From NCBI RefSeq assembly GCF_000003195.3, contig NC_012870.2, positions 15,492,501-15,556,500 of the forward strand: 64,000 nt of DNA. Reading direction: 5' to 3'. Numbering within the stretch: the stretch's first letter is position 1; each line of letters begins with the position of its first letter. This stretch comes from Sorghum bicolor. Lineage: Eukaryota; Streptophyta; Magnoliopsida; Poales; Poaceae. A program made the position numbers and the translations under genes. A model generated the notes under the pieces. It did not search any database. It saw nothing but the letters and a program-made list of their open reading frames with translations, and was not told the DNA's origin. Shown one piece after another: positions 1-12,095 of the stretch.

Positions 1-2532
1 CCATGTAGCTCTGCAATGTTGCAATGCCAGCTCCCACTTCCAATGCTGAACCTTGACAAGGACTGCAATTTCTTCAGTTGTCCAACCCCACTTGGCATGC
101 ATAACGGGGACCGCTCATCTAATTGGAGATGGCGGAGACTGACTAATTTCTTGATTCCTTGGGGAATCTCAGTTAGGCTGTAGGTTCTTGCATCCAAGAC
201 CTTAAGATTGTGCAGATTTTCAATAGAATCAGGAATACTTGTGACTTCTGTCTTGAATAGAGAAAGGTATCTTAAAAGTTTTAAGTCTCCAATTGAATCT
301 GGCAAGGTCTTCAATCCAGTGTGACTGAAATCTAAAACTCGCAGTTGCTGGAAACTTTGCCATAGTCGGTCAGGAATTATCACATTGATATTAAAGGAGA
401 ACAACTTGGAATAGCATTTTGAATTGTCTGTTGAGTTGATAACTTGAAGTACTCTGAGGCCTTCTGGAATCTTAGCAGATTGCAACATTACATTTATATC
501 AGAAGAACTAACAACTAAAGATAAATACCGATAACCTTGGTCTACTTCATGGAAATGCTGGATGTTTATTTTCAGGAAATCTTCACCTGCAACGAACTGT
601 AGCAGGTCATGGACAAGATCATGCATCATGAAGCAATCCAATTCATCATCAGATTTGGTCTGCTGTATCATAGTTCTTTGCATCAGATCATCAAAGTATA
701 AGCTACCAATATTTTCAACCCGTCTGCGACTACCTTGTTTGAGGATATCCAGTGACATCCAAAGATTTATGACATTATCTTTCAAGAAAAGGTACCTTCT
801 TGGAAGCAAGGTGAGGAAAATGAAACACCGTCTAAGGTGCTTCGGCATCCGATCGTAGCTCAACCTCAGAGCTGGCAGGACATGGTCTTCACTTCCTGGT
901 AGCTCCCACTGTTCACTATTCAGTACCTCCTTCCATCTCTCCATGGTAGGCTCAAAGCGAAGAGCACTTGCAATTGCTTTTATTGCCAATGGCAACCCTC
1001 CACACTTTTCCACAATCTTCTTGCCAATTTCTTCAAAATCACCATGGATATCTTGAACATTGAGGGCAAAGGCCAGTTGCTTAAACAAGATCCATGATTT
1101 ATCAACAGATAAGAAGCTTATATGGTAGGGAGGCATGGTTTGGAAAGTTCTTGAAACAGATTCGTTACGGGTGGTTAGTAGGATCATTCCCAGTTGAGCA
1201 CTTAGCATAGGAGACAGTAAAGCATTCCAAAGGTCCCTGTCCTCATTCCACACATCATCAAGAACAAGCAAGAATTTCATGCCCTCAACTTGCTCCGTCA
1301 GTGCATCTTGGAGATCATCCATTTCCATTGCCTCACATTGTCTTCTTGAAAATGACATGAGGATCTTACTTGCCAAGTTCTTGACATTAAACTCAGGAGA
1401 TACATGTACCCAGCCCTTGATGTCGAAGTATTTACAGATCCTTCGATCATTGTACACTAGTTGAGCAAGTGTTGTCTTGCCTACTCCTCCCATACCAATA
1501 ACAGGGAGGACGGAAAGCGTCCCTGCATCAGCATTGACACCTGCTGTTAACATTTTGATGACGCTTTCCTTGTCTTCTTCTCTGCCAACAATGTTTAGTT
1601 CATCTGCATGTGGGTTGGTCGGCAGAGGCAACAATTCATTGTCATCTTCTAGCATGGGCGCATCACTCTCATCCATCTGGAGGTCATTCCATGCCCTTGT
1701 TATTTCATTGAACCTCTCTAGAATCTTTTTAACCCTTGTCGCTAACTCATCAGGAACAGGAACAGGAATAGGGTCTGCTTCTGGTTCCTGTAAGTAAAGT
1801 TCTAACAATATGATTATTCATTTATATTTCATTTTCAATTAACATACTTTATGGATGGGAACAGTACAAATATGAAAACCGTTGAATAATTCTTCTCATC
1901 TGCGTAACCATCTCAGATAGACTTGTTTTGTCTAGAACATATCTGATTCAGCTTGCATAGCATGGAAGAAAGTGTATATGCCATGCACATAACTTTTTGG
2001 CACCGGAAACATCAGAAAGCATGTTACTAATCTAACTTTTGTTCTCTTGTAGAGGTGATTGAATTAAATAGACCAGTGCCCCCCCCCCCCCCTACTAATC
2101 ACAAGTGTTGAGCAGATAACCAAAGAGAAACACATGCACACTTGAAAGTTGAGATGGAAGGAGCAGTACCTTCTTTTCGCCCTTGCGTTTGCGACTACTT
2201 CGGTTGCTTCCATCACCTTGCCTGTCTTGATCTTCCATCCTTCGCCGCAGCAGCTCATATTTGTACTGGTCAACGGCATCCTGCGCATCATAGACAAACT
2301 GCTGCAGCTCTCTTAGGCGCAGCCTCTCTGCTTCACCTCTGATGCTGCCCTCAGCTGATTCATCGAGCGTCCTCTGGATCCTTGTCATTGACCTTCGCAG
2401 CTCCCGGAGGTCCTCAAGAGCTGATTGCCCTTCATCCGAGTCGGAGGGTGCTGTCCAAATTGGTGCAGAAACTAGAGAGGACAGCCTGCTTGCAGTCCAC
2501 TTGACGATTCCAGATGCAATTAGCCCAGCCAT
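1..2532 (-). CDS. CC-NBS-LRR (NLR) disease resistance protein, partial (3' end outside window)
   Basis: Predicted intracellular immune receptor of the plant CNL class. Exon 1 runs 2532-2170 (121 codons) and carries a coiled-coil Rx-type N-domain with the EDVID-like core DAQDAVD. It ends at an AAG|GTACTG donor, and exon 2 resumes in phase 0 at 1787 after a TTACAG acceptor. Exon 2 reads as NB-ARC then LRR. It has the P-loop GMGGVGKTT (about 1470-1496), kinase-2 LLVLDDVW (about 1248-1275), GLPLA (about 985-1000), RNBS-D with RRCFIF (about 810-840) and an intact MHD motif MHDLVHDL (about 600-626). Leucine-rich repeats follow to base 1. P-loop, MHD and the last visible residues share one frame, so no net frameshift is evident. 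I chose the Met at 2532 (MAGLIAS...) over the in-frame Met at 2544 because it matches the usual start of this family. The intron contains a poly-C run near 2079. Known for the family: ADP/ATP-switched receptor of pathogen effectors. The ligand is unknown and the C-terminal LRRs are not visible. Confidence 0.88.
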
Positions 2533-2724
2533 ATGTGCTTGCACCTGTGTTCGATCTCAGACTCTTAAGAACTTTATGACCAGATCTGTGACGGGTTTCT
2601 GTATCCAGTTTCCTGTTTATGCTAAACAGCAGCTTCTGTGTGTGGCCATGGAGATAAGGACGTTTACTTTGTGCAGGCTACAAGTTGTACGCATTCTGGC
2701 TGGATTCTCACATGGGGTGATTTA

Positions 2725-3345
2725 GTGGCGGAGCCACCCTAGCGGCGACGGCGACGTGGGGCAGCCGTTCCAGCTAGACAGTACCGGCCGATGATGTTCA
2801 GAGCATCCTCGTTTTTTTCCTGTCATCTTTCTCATGTCATGTCTCGCATCTTACGGAGCACCGCGCCAGGGGGTCAGACAAGGCAGAAAAAAAGGTGCTG
2901 CAGCTTGGCTTGTTCAATGGGGCCACACCACAACGACAAAGACGACTATGCAGTATTGTGCCGGTGCCACTACCAGCTAGCAGTAACAGCATTCTGCTGT
3001 TTGGGTTTAGATTAATCTCAACGGCAAACACCCAATGTACTAGTGCTAAATGCTGAAGACTAATAACATTTTAACATTTGAGTTTAGGTTCTAAACAATT
3101 GCATTCACCTAGTAGTAACAGCATTTGTGTTTGGGTGATTATTGATTGATTCGTCTGGTACACTTTCTAAAATGTCCTGTTTTGTTCAGCAGTAATTTTT
3201 AGCAAACGGACACTATTTTTCTCTCACAAAATCAATATAAGCATCAGCATAAGCCAAAATTTAGTGTGCACGCTTTTGGTTTAGGTAGTGTATATTATTC
3301 ACCTTAGTGAAAAAAAAAATTCTGGCTCCACCACTCGAGGTGATC
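2725..3345. mobile_element. candidate TIR element of about 0.6 kb
   Basis: The left end reads AGTGGCGGAGCCACCC and the right end, read in complement, AGTGGTGGAGCCAGAAT, giving an imperfect inverted terminus. GGTGATTT directly precedes the left end and GGTGATCT lies a few bases beyond the right end, which would fit a diverged 8-bp duplication. The interior is AT-rich with no coding capacity. Boundaries and superfamily are uncertain. Confidence 0.35.
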
Positions 3346-3974
3346 TTAACGAAGTTGACTTCAACGGTGAGTTTCTTGTTGTATCCTCCTAGCTTCAGCC
3401 TCATTCTTAAGGCATTAGGTTATGTGTTTCTATTTAATAATGACAACTTTGACAATTTTTATGTTTACTTTTTAAAAAAAACATTAACTTTGGCCCGGTA
3501 CATTGTACTTGTAGTATTACAAAACGAAAACCTTGCTAGCTGCCATTTGTTTTCTTTGGGTATTCCAAAGTTAGAAAGTGGAATATCCTCTTTGGCCAGA
3601 CTGCCGATAGAAAAAAAAACAAATAATCTGTTAGTAAAACCATGGTTATGTTGATTAGTGAAAAACCAAACTTTAATTCAGTTTGCATTAGGAAATTGCC
3701 TGAAGACTGGACTTGTTTGGAAATATTTATGTATTGCTTCATCATTCAGAAAATATCACGCTAACTTGTTCAGATAATATCAGGATTGGTGCATGTTACT
3801 AAACTATGGTTGTGAAACTTTCATGCTTAGGAATTTTATTAGGGTTCACATTCATCAGTTTACCTTACGCCACTATGCCTTTGGAAGAAGACTGGGTCAG
3901 CTTCTACTCTTTCAGCACAGCTTCTAGAATATGTTATCGTTGCACATGGAAGCTTGTACTTCTATTGACCATGC
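3346..3974. other. intergenic, nothing recognised
   Basis: AT-rich DNA with homopolymer A/T runs. The reading frames present have no recognisable domain or gene-like composition. Confidence 0.5.
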
Positions 3975-4212
3975 TTAAGTTTAGATCGAAAAGGTTTTTG
4001 GATTTTGACACTGTAGCATTTTTGTTTTTATTTGACAAACATTGTTCGATTATAGAGTAACTAGGCTTAAAAGATTCGTCTCCTGTTTTACAGGTAAACT
4101 GTGCAATTAGTTTTTGTTTTCATCTATATTTAATACTTCATACATGTGCCGCAAGATTCGATGTGACGAGAAATATTGAAAAAATTTTGGTTTTGGGTGA
4201 ACTAAACAAGAC
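3975..4212 (-). mobile_element. Tourist-like MITE, degraded copy
   Basis: Carries the family's internal landmarks in reverse orientation: a GAACTAAACAAG terminus at 4199-4210, AAAAGATTCGTCTC near 4070 and a CACTGTAGCA block near 4010. Same family as the copies at about 11851, 30073 and 41421. The left terminus has decayed, so the left boundary is approximate. Confidence 0.7.
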
Positions 4213-4867
4213 TGCCAAACCGCACACAGCATGGCACAGCAATTTTCCGAGGTTCTATTGAATGTTGTCTCCTTTGTGTTGATATTGGATACATTTTGGT
4301 CCTTTCACTTATTCGGTCACCATGCTAATCTGGCATGTTAATCCACTTTCTTGGTCCAGTGAAAGCATCACTGTACTATTGAACCTCATAGAATCGGTTG
4401 CCATATACTTTTTTTTTAAAAAAAAATTGGTGGCCAGTGGATGCAAGCCACTTAACTTCAAGGCTCAAATTATACACAACACAATTTATAGACTGCTGAA
4501 ACAGTTGTTTCTACTTTTTTTGCTTTTTGAAACGAGCAGGAGAGTTGCCTGTTATATTAAAAAGAAGAGATCGCCTAGACAGACACTGTACAAACCTCAG
4601 CTAACTTGGCTCTATACACAGCTAGATGAAACAAAAAACGAACAAGCAAACAAAGCAAGGAACAAAAGCTCAAAAAACTAGGGGAGAAAATATTGCTGAT
4701 GTCATTGGATGCATGTAGAAAGGTGCTAAAATTGGTGGACTCTCTTAGCTCAAACACTCTCGTATTTCTCTTCTTCCAGACCTCCCAGCAGACTAATATA
4801 ATGAGCGAACGTAAGCCTTTCCTATTTGTACTCGGCACATTTGATATCGCCGTTCACCACTTCTCGG

Positions 4868-5344
4868 CCATGTTCTAAATAGCGCGCTATAGCAGACGCT
4901 ATAGCACTATTTAGCGTTTGCTGCTAAGCTATGAAGATTTTAGCGCGAAATGATTGTTCCCGCTATTAGCAGCTAATAGCACGCTAATTTCGCTAAATTG
5001 GGTTAGTTTAGCGCCGCTATTTGGCCTTGGGCTTCATTTCCATCTGCCCAAATAACTTGGAGGCCCAAATAGCAGGGATATGTCCCCATGTGATGTATGT
5101 TTATTATTGATGTATCATGTATGAACTACAAACTTTGATGTAATATGTTAGTAAGACTTTGAAATATCTATCTCTATTGGTATTTATAATGTTTTCATTT
5201 TTATTATGTGTAAAATTACATGACGTTTGACATATTTTTTGCTCAGCCGCTAAATGGCTTAGTTCGCTATTAGCGTGCTATAGCTTTTCTTAGCCTTTTA
5301 GAGAGGCTGCCGTTAAGAGGTTTAGTCCGCTATTTAAAACATTG
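4868..5344. mobile_element. non-autonomous hAT-type element with 8-bp TSD
   Basis: The ends are inverted repeats: the left begins CCATGTTCTAAATAGCG and the right, in complement, CAATGTTTTAAATAGCG. The direct repeat CTTCTCGG flanks it at 4860-4867 and 5345-5352, an 8-bp target duplication typical of hAT elements. The interior is crowded with short palindromic AGCGCGCTATAGC/GCTAATAGC blocks in both orientations and has no transposase. At 477 bp it needs a transposase in trans. Confidence 0.8.
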
Positions 5345-5352
5345 CTTCTCGG

Positions 5353-6153
5353 TCGTGTCGCTTGGCGGCCATGCACTCGGGTGCAGGTAAGAATTTTGCG
5401 CCCATGTGGAGATTTTCTTCCACAGGCGCTTCTAGAAAGATACACATGAGTGGCAAAGTCGACATATTTCTGGTAACTAAATGTGGGGGAAAAAACGGGC
5501 CCAAGGTTTGATCTTGAAATCTGAAATCTGTATTGTGATCGACGCATTTGCAGATTTGTAGCCCTAATTGCTTGGTGAACTCTTCCTGCCACAGCTAATG
5601 ATTGTTCTCAAGGTACTATATACGTTCCCAGTTGAACAAGTGCAGAGTATTCACGCAGGTAAATATTTTATCCCTTTTCCATTGGTTGATCCATCGTTTG
5701 ATCTTGAGGCCTTCTGGTTGTTGCTGTGCCAAATTTCTTCAAAAAGTGCTCTACCTGGAGCAGACGGCCAGGGTGGCTTGTAATTTCCATTTTAGTTTCT
5801 CCTCCTCCGCCCTTTAGTATTTCTTTCTTCCTTTAACTTTTGGACCGCTTTTTCCAATAATATTTTTCTGCAGGGGTGCAAATCCCTCCAGTTCAGTCAA
5901 AAAAAAAATCTTCAAAAAATCCCGAAGCCACTAGTTGGATTTTTTTTTTTAGAAAACCAGTTGGATATTTGTTAGCCTTTAACGGTTCAATGCGCAGAGG
6001 GCCCGGATGTGCGCATCTTATGTAGCCCAGCGGGAGGAGCAGCGTCACCGGCCGAGCCAGGCCATCCTCCTGAGCTCTCTCCTTGGCTGAGCCAGGCCAC
6101 GGGCTCGCGCTCGCTAGCTCCTCAAGATCTGGACTGGACAGTCGGCCCATGAT
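5353..6153. other. intergenic, nothing recognised
   Basis: No gene or repeat boundary could be supported. Short reading frames here have no recognisable domain. Confidence 0.5.
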
Positions 6154-6162
6154 TTATTTCCA

Positions 6163-7208
6163 GAAAAAATATACTTTTTCTCTAACTTTTACGAAAGTTC
6201 GTTTTCCCTTCCTTAACTTCAAAACCAGCCAAATCACATCTCTTAACTTTCCAAACTGTACATTTTACCTCCCTGAAATGGTTATAAAGGCAATTTTGCT
6301 ACAATGAATGGTGATTTTCTGCAGTGACGGTTTTGTTTTTTTTCTTTTTTTTTAATTATTTCGACTGATTCTTTGACAAATCATAGTAAATCATAAAATA
6401 AAAAATCCATTTTTTGGATCTACATAATAAACATATAACATAGTATGCTTTAGTACAAAGTTTTGCTATAAAGGTTTTGTCTTTTTCTTTTTTTTATTTA
6501 CTTGGCTGAATCTTTGAAAAAATTATAGTAAATCATAGAAAAATTATAAAATAGAAAATCTAACTATGTTGGACTCCACATGACTATAAACATACATAAT
6601 GAACTATAATATGGGTATTCTTTGGTCTGACAATATAATTTAGAAGCTGCAACTATGAATTATTTTATTTAATTATAGAAAATCATAGATCTAAAGCTAC
6701 AACAACAAATTTATAATAAAGCATACCATATTATATATTTGCCATGTAGATATACTCATGGGGAGTCTAACAAAATTAGATTTTCTATTTGATGTTTTTC
6801 CTATAATTTACTATGATTTTTTAAATATTTATCCAAAATAAATAAAAAAAGACAAAGACAAAAGCTTTATAGCAAAAAATGTATACTAAATCATACCATA
6901 TTATATATTCATTGTGTAGATCTACTTATGTGGAGTGTAACAAAATTAGATTATCTATTTTATGATTTTTCTGTGATTTATTATGATTTTTCAAAGATTC
7001 GGCCAAAATAATTAAAAAAGAAAAAGATAAAACTATCATCACAGTAGCAAAATCACCATTCACTATTGCAACACCGCCTTCGAAACCACTCCAGGGAAGT
7101 AAAATATACTGTTTGAAAAGTTGATGGGGGTGGTTTGCCCGGTTTTAGAATTGAGGGAGGAAAACGAACTTTCGTGAAAATTGGGTGAGGGAAAGTAGAC
7201 CTTTTTCT
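6163..7208. mobile_element. Mutator-like long-inverted-repeat (foldback) element
   Basis: The two arms are inverted copies over several hundred bases. For example, ACGAAAGTTCGTTTTCC near 6191 matches GGAAAACGAACTTTCGT near 7160, and internal TCATAGTAAATCATA-type blocks recur in both arms. A 9-bp direct repeat with one mismatch flanks it: TTATTTCCA at 6154-6162 and TAATTTCCA at 7209-7217. Nine-base duplications are characteristic of Mutator-like elements. There is no transposase. A related element lies at about 40430-41378. Confidence 0.7.
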
Positions 7209-7217
7209 TAATTTCCA

Positions 7218-8990
7218 GGTGCCGTTCTCACGTTCTTTGTGGCCAAGTTGTGCTGCAGACCTACAGTGCTACTGTAAAGCACAAGCGAGTAAAAGAAAGA
7301 TGTTTTTCTCTAATTACATAGTCATTCATACATGTATACCCACTCACAGTATAAATACACGTATACACCCATAACCCATTTCTATAAAGACCTTCGAAGG
7401 ACTTGATTAAGCTAGCAGGTTTTTGGTTTTGAGATTAATGAAGTCATCATAGATGTCTCACTAAGTCATGTTGTCTTAGCCCTGCAAATAGGTGAAGATC
7501 CAATACAAAATCATAGTCAAAATCAAATCAAACCAATCTAATCCAAGGTAATTGTCACTTGTGCAAACCAACCCAAAAGTACTTCTAATTCCACCCCGAA
7601 CCAAACGAACCCGATGCTCACAAGTCGTTTACCAAAACTTTTTGCAACCCATGGGTTCTCGAAGCAATAATCCCGTCGAACTATTCCACCCATCACGTGC
7701 TCTCTGCCATTGTTGGATTATGAGATTCGCTTCTCCTTGTTCTCCTCTACCTCATGATCCAATTAGTAAAGAAGGCAATAGTCCTCCTGATTGGTAGTGG
7801 CTCGATCCAGGTGTTAGTTATTCACGGAGGTAGCGAGCTAGAGCACCACAGCCCGTTATTGCGGCGCATGGTATCAATGCACCCAGTGTTGAGGATGGTG
7901 GCTAGATGGCTGACGCAAGTTTCGGTGAATGTGACAATGGACGTAACCCCTCCACCTCGTGCTGAGTGCTGACGCCACTATTGGTGACCTCATGTGCACT
8001 GTTGTCGCCACCTACGTCCATGAGGGGCGCTGGTCTAGCTTAGGACCACTGTTGGAGGCGGTGACATGGCGGACAGCTTCGAGCTACACTGCCACCACCA
8101 TCTCCTCCCCTCCCCTCTTGCGAGCGCCAACATAATGTCACACGATGCACGATCCTACTCGACCGCCCTTCACAAAGCAACAGAGCCCGCTCTTGCTCTC
8201 GCTGTTGATGAGCAATGCGCTTTCACCTTGCAACCGTTGAGCCAGGTAGAGAAGCGTAGCTCAAAATACATTGCTTCATTATCTTATCTAGGCATATTGT
8301 ATATAAGTGTGTATCAAAAGTTATGTATCTAGAAAAAAAAACACAAAATGTCTTATAAGTTTGAATAAAGGGGGAAGATTTTAAGTTTTTATTAGTTTCA
8401 TTGGTGAAATTAAAATGAGACCATAGTTCTATGGCAAACATAGAATTTTTATTTAAAAAAGGTCTAAATACACCTCATAAAGTAGGTAGGTAAATGGTAC
8501 ACACATTTCTACACATATGATATCTAGGATGGTACATGGATTTCTACGCAAGAAAATGATCTAGACAGGACCTTGTGAGTGTCAACAACAAATATGCTTT
8601 TTTCACGCACTTTTAGCAGTACCCTAACGTTGATGCCCATAATTTTCTTAAACATACATTAATTTAAAAAGAAGAATAGTAGTGTTTTATGCGCCTATAT
8701 GTAACTAGAATGACTTATGTCACCGTGATGCAGTGCTGCAGTTACTTTGTTTCGCCAGCCAGTTTGATCATGTTACCGATTCTACAGATCCAAAATTTTG
8801 CATACGTTCATATCAGAAGGTCAGGTCGGTCACTAGTTTTCGTAACACAGACAGAGGTGACTCGCCGAGCTATTTTATTTGCTCCGCCTCGTCTACTCTG
8901 CACCACACAGCCGTTGAGTCCACGTCGCCTTTTCTGCCGCCAACCCCACACCTCAAACTCCCCTTCCCAAGAATGCCAGATTATCCACTG
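7218..8990. other. intergenic region upstream of the protease gene
   Basis: Mostly AT-rich sequence with no supported gene. The last few hundred bases become C/T-rich and probably hold the promoter and 5' leader of the gene starting at 9038. No confident TATA box could be chosen. Confidence 0.4.
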
Positions 8991-9037
8991 CGGCTTCTCC
9001 CTCCTCCAGGTCCTCCTCCTCCTCCTCCCCTCCCACC

Positions 9038-10321
9038 ATGATTACCACCCACCTCTCCCCATCCCTCAAGCACCGCTTCCCGTCCCCGCTCCACTCCACC
9101 TCCCACTCCCACCACCACCACCACCACCACCACCTTCCCGTGCACCTCCCGCTCCCGCTCCCCCGCCGACACCGCCACCTCGCTAAGCCCGCCGGCGCCG
9201 CCGCTCCGGACCTCCTCGCGAGCGTCGAGTCCGTCGCGTCCGCGGCCTCGGTCCTGGCCGCCATCGTGCTCGTCCACGAGTCGGGCCACTTCCTCGCCGC
9301 GGCGTCCCGGGGCATCCACGTCTCCCAGTTCTCCATCGGCTTCGGCCCGGCGCTCGCCCGCTTCCGCCTCGGCCCCGTCGAGTACGCGCTCCGCGCCATC
9401 CCGCTCGGCGGCTACGTCGGCTTCCCCGACGACGACCCGGAGTCCGGCTTCGCGCCCGACGACCCGGACCTCCTCCGCAACCGCCCCGTCCCGGACCGCC
9501 TCCTCGTCGTCTCCGCCGGCGTCGCCGCCAACCTCGCCTTCGCCTTCCTCATCGTCTACGCGCAGGCGCTCACCGTCGGCGTCCCCGTCCAGGCGCAGCT
9601 CCCCGGGGTGCTCGTCCCCGAGGTCATCCCGGGCTCCGCGGCCGCGCGCGCGGGCCTCCTCCCCGGGGACATCATCCTCGCTGTGCCCGGCGCCGCGCCG
9701 GACCCGTCCGTGCCCGTCCTCGTCGACCTCATCAAGGCCAGCCCCAGCAAGAAGGTGCCCCTCACCGTCTCAAGAGCTGCGCCAGGGACGGTGGACAGGC
9801 GGTCCGTTGAGGTCACCGTCGTGCCGGACACCAGCGCCGATGGCATGGGCCGCATCGGCGTGCAGCTCTCCCCCAACGTCATGGTCACGCGTGTGCGCCC
9901 CAAGAACCTCGCCGACGCCACCGTCCTTGCCGTGCGTGAGTTCACGCTCTTGACCGGGACGGTGTTCGACGGGCTCAGGCAGACATTGCTCAACTTCTCT
10001 CAGTCCGCCGAGAAGGTGTCAGGCCCTGTGGCCATCATTGCAGTGGGAGCGGAAGTGGCCAGGTCCAGCGCCGATGGTCTGTTTCAGTTTGCGGCGGTGA
10101 TCAACCTCAACCTTGCAGCCATAAACTTGTTACCCTTGCCGGCATTGGACGGTGGCACGTTGGCATTGATTCTTCTTGAGGCAGCCCGTGGCGGCCGTAA
10201 GATTCCCCGAGAAGTGGAACAGGGCATTATGTCATCAGGGATATTGGTGGTGCTCATGGTTGGCATGTTCCTCATTGTGCGTGACACACTCAACCTTGAC
10301 TTCATCAAGGAGATGTTGTGA
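9038..10321 (+). CDS. chloroplast site-2-type membrane metalloprotease (RseP/ARASP-like)
   Basis: Intronless gene of 427 residues. The product is predicted to be a zinc intramembrane protease of the M50/RseP family, whose plant members (ARASP) sit in plastid membranes. The active-site motif HESGH is at residues 80-84, in the first hydrophobic segment, and is followed by the GFGP...IPLGGYVGFPDDDP block diagnostic of this family. A PDZ-like domain covers about residues 185-265. The second catalytic segment NLLPLPALDGG is at about 363-373 with its conserved LDG aspartate. Two further hydrophobic segments end the protein. The first ~60 residues are rich in Ser, Pro, His and Arg with few acidic residues, as expected for a plastid transit peptide, and include eight consecutive His (25-32). 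The start codon has a good plant context (CCACCATGA) after a CT-rich leader. The gene is very GC-rich, as grass 5' ends often are. The exact substrate is unknown. Confidence 0.92.
   Translation: MITTHLSPSLKHRFPSPLHSTSHSHHHHHHHHLPVHLPLPLPRRHRHLAKPAGAAAPDLLASVESVASAASVLAAIVLVHESGHFLAAASRGIHVSQFSIGFGPALARFRLGPVEYALRAIPLGGYVGFPDDDPESGFAPDDPDLLRNRPVPDRLLVVSAGVAANLAFAFLIVYAQALTVGVPVQAQLPGVLVPEVIPGSAAARAGLLPGDIILAVPGAAPDPSVPVLVDLIKASPSKKVPLTVSRAAPGTVDRRSVEVTVVPDTSADGMGRIGVQLSPNVMVTRVRPKNLADATVLAVREFTLLTGTVFDGLRQTLLNFSQSAEKVSGPVAIIAVGAEVARSSADGLFQFAAVINLNLAAINLLPLPALDGGTLALILLEAARGGRKIPREVEQGIMSSGILVVLMVGMFLIVRDTLNLDFIKEML
9110..9133. repeat. (CAC)n microsatellite inside the transit-peptide coding region
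   Basis: A run of CAC triplets encodes the His tract of the protease pre-sequence. Being a trinucleotide repeat, length change stays in frame and would only alter the His count. Confidence 0.85.
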
Positions 10322-11850
10322 TGAAAATCAGTTGATTGCAGTTGTAGTAAAATTGCTGGTATCAGCACTCGGTTGGCTTGCAAAAGGTTAGTTGTTGTCA
10401 TTCTTTTTGCCCTTTGATGGGACTGCTCTAGCATTCTAGCTTGCTGTACTGATCGTAGGTCCTTGTATTGCTATTTTTGAAATGAAGTTTGCGATATTAC
10501 AGTTAATCATGATCGAGGTAAAAAAAAAGGAATGCTGGATTGTTCAAATGTAAATTACTACTTCCAATGCATAGATAGTTGCTTAACATTGTGCTTTGGA
10601 ATCAAATCAAGCTTATAACATTACTCTTGTACATTCCTTCCAAAAGAAGAAAAAATCACTACATGGTTTTCTGTCTCCTATCTGATATTACTGACATGTT
10701 AGAAGCCTGTGAATCTGGTCATTATATTTCAATTTGGCTAGACATCTGTTTATTGGAATTCTAACTTTTTTTTGGGCTCGAACTGATATATCAGAATTTG
10801 CTATCCTGTTCTTAGGTCCTTGTGTAGTTGTATTGTTGTTTTCCAAATGAATCTTTTCAAGTTTCTATTAAATGATCAGAAGTTTGTATGTCGATTCCTA
10901 GTTGCAAGGCACACATCCGGTGCATGAGTATCTTTAACTTCTATGAAATTCAAACATAAAACATACAGGAGAGGTAAAAGCACTTGCTTTTTCTGCTCTA
11001 CGGCTCTCAGCTGCTTTCATCACATAGGCCATTGGTATGTTTGGATCAGGAAAGAGGAAAACACAAAACAGAAACAGAGGTTCTTAATGTCTCATCTTGT
11101 ATTCTTCCAAGAAATGCAATAGTATGGGTTTTATGTTGTCTATTGTGCTTTATTTATCTATGAACAGAGGTTCTCCTTTATTATATTATTAGCATTAGCA
11201 GGGCCTATCCACCATGATGACATAATCAGTCTGATGATTTTCGAACCAACTAAAGTTCAGATTTGGAACTACCTTCTACTCTACTACTAATACTAGTGTT
11301 GCTCTATGCATGCATTGTGCTATTTAATTTCAGTATGGTAGCCTCCTGTTGCGAATACAAGAAAAGATAGCAAATGCGTACAGTTGCACTCGCGACAGCG
11401 GGATGGGCTAATTACATAGCAAAAACTTTAGACCCAGGATCAGTTTGCTAGAACAAGAGTTAACTTTGTGACGTATTGAACATCTGGCCTCCTAATCGAG
11501 CATATGTTTCGCTCTGCCAACGACGGCAGGCAATTGGCTGTATTTATACTCAACTGCTGTGCTGCATTGTATGCTTTAGAATTAGCAGACATAGATCTAC
11601 GATGTTCATGACTATGATAGCTATGATTTTAAGTAATGCATTGAATTAGAAGATGGCTGCCCATCGCGTCCTAAACCCATGCTGGAATGTGCATCACTGT
11701 TTGAGTGTGCGGATTCAGGGTTGGGTTGCAGCCTTGCAGGTCTGCAGCTGCTGGAAGAGACAAACCTGGCGGCATTGGTTAGCAGTAGAAACTCCAACCG
11801 CTCTTGGCTGCGGCTGTGATTTGTGAACTCACAGGGTCTCCATCGCCCTT
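10322..11850. other. 3' flank of protease gene and intergenic DNA
   Basis: The first few hundred bases are likely 3' UTR. The remainder is AT-rich with no recognisable gene or clear repeat boundaries. Confidence 0.4.
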
Positions 11851-12095
11851 GTCTTGTTAAACTAATTTCACACCAAAAACCAAATTTTTTTTAAAATTCT
11901 CCGTCTCATCGAATCTTACGGCACATGCATGAAGCATTAAAAATAGATAAAAATAAAAACTAATTGCACAGTTTGTCCGTAAATCGCGAGACGAATCTTT
12001 TAAGCCTAATTACTCCATGACTGGACAATGTTTGTCAAATAAAAACGAAATGCTACAGTGTCAAAATCGAAAAACTTTTCGAATCTTTTAAGCCT
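11851..12095 (+). mobile_element. Tourist-like MITE, degraded copy
   Basis: Contains the family signature blocks GCACATGCATGAAGCATTAAA (near 11922), CGAGACGAATCTTTTAAGCCTAATTA (near 11988) and TGTCAAATAAAAACGAAATGCTACAGT (near 12033). The termini are decayed, so limits are approximate. Confidence 0.7.

Noticed and set aside
8689..9186. 165-codon plus-strand frame overlapping the protease gene
   Set aside because: Ends in a poly-Pro stretch that is the CAC/CCT-rich protease leader and transit-peptide DNA read in another frame.
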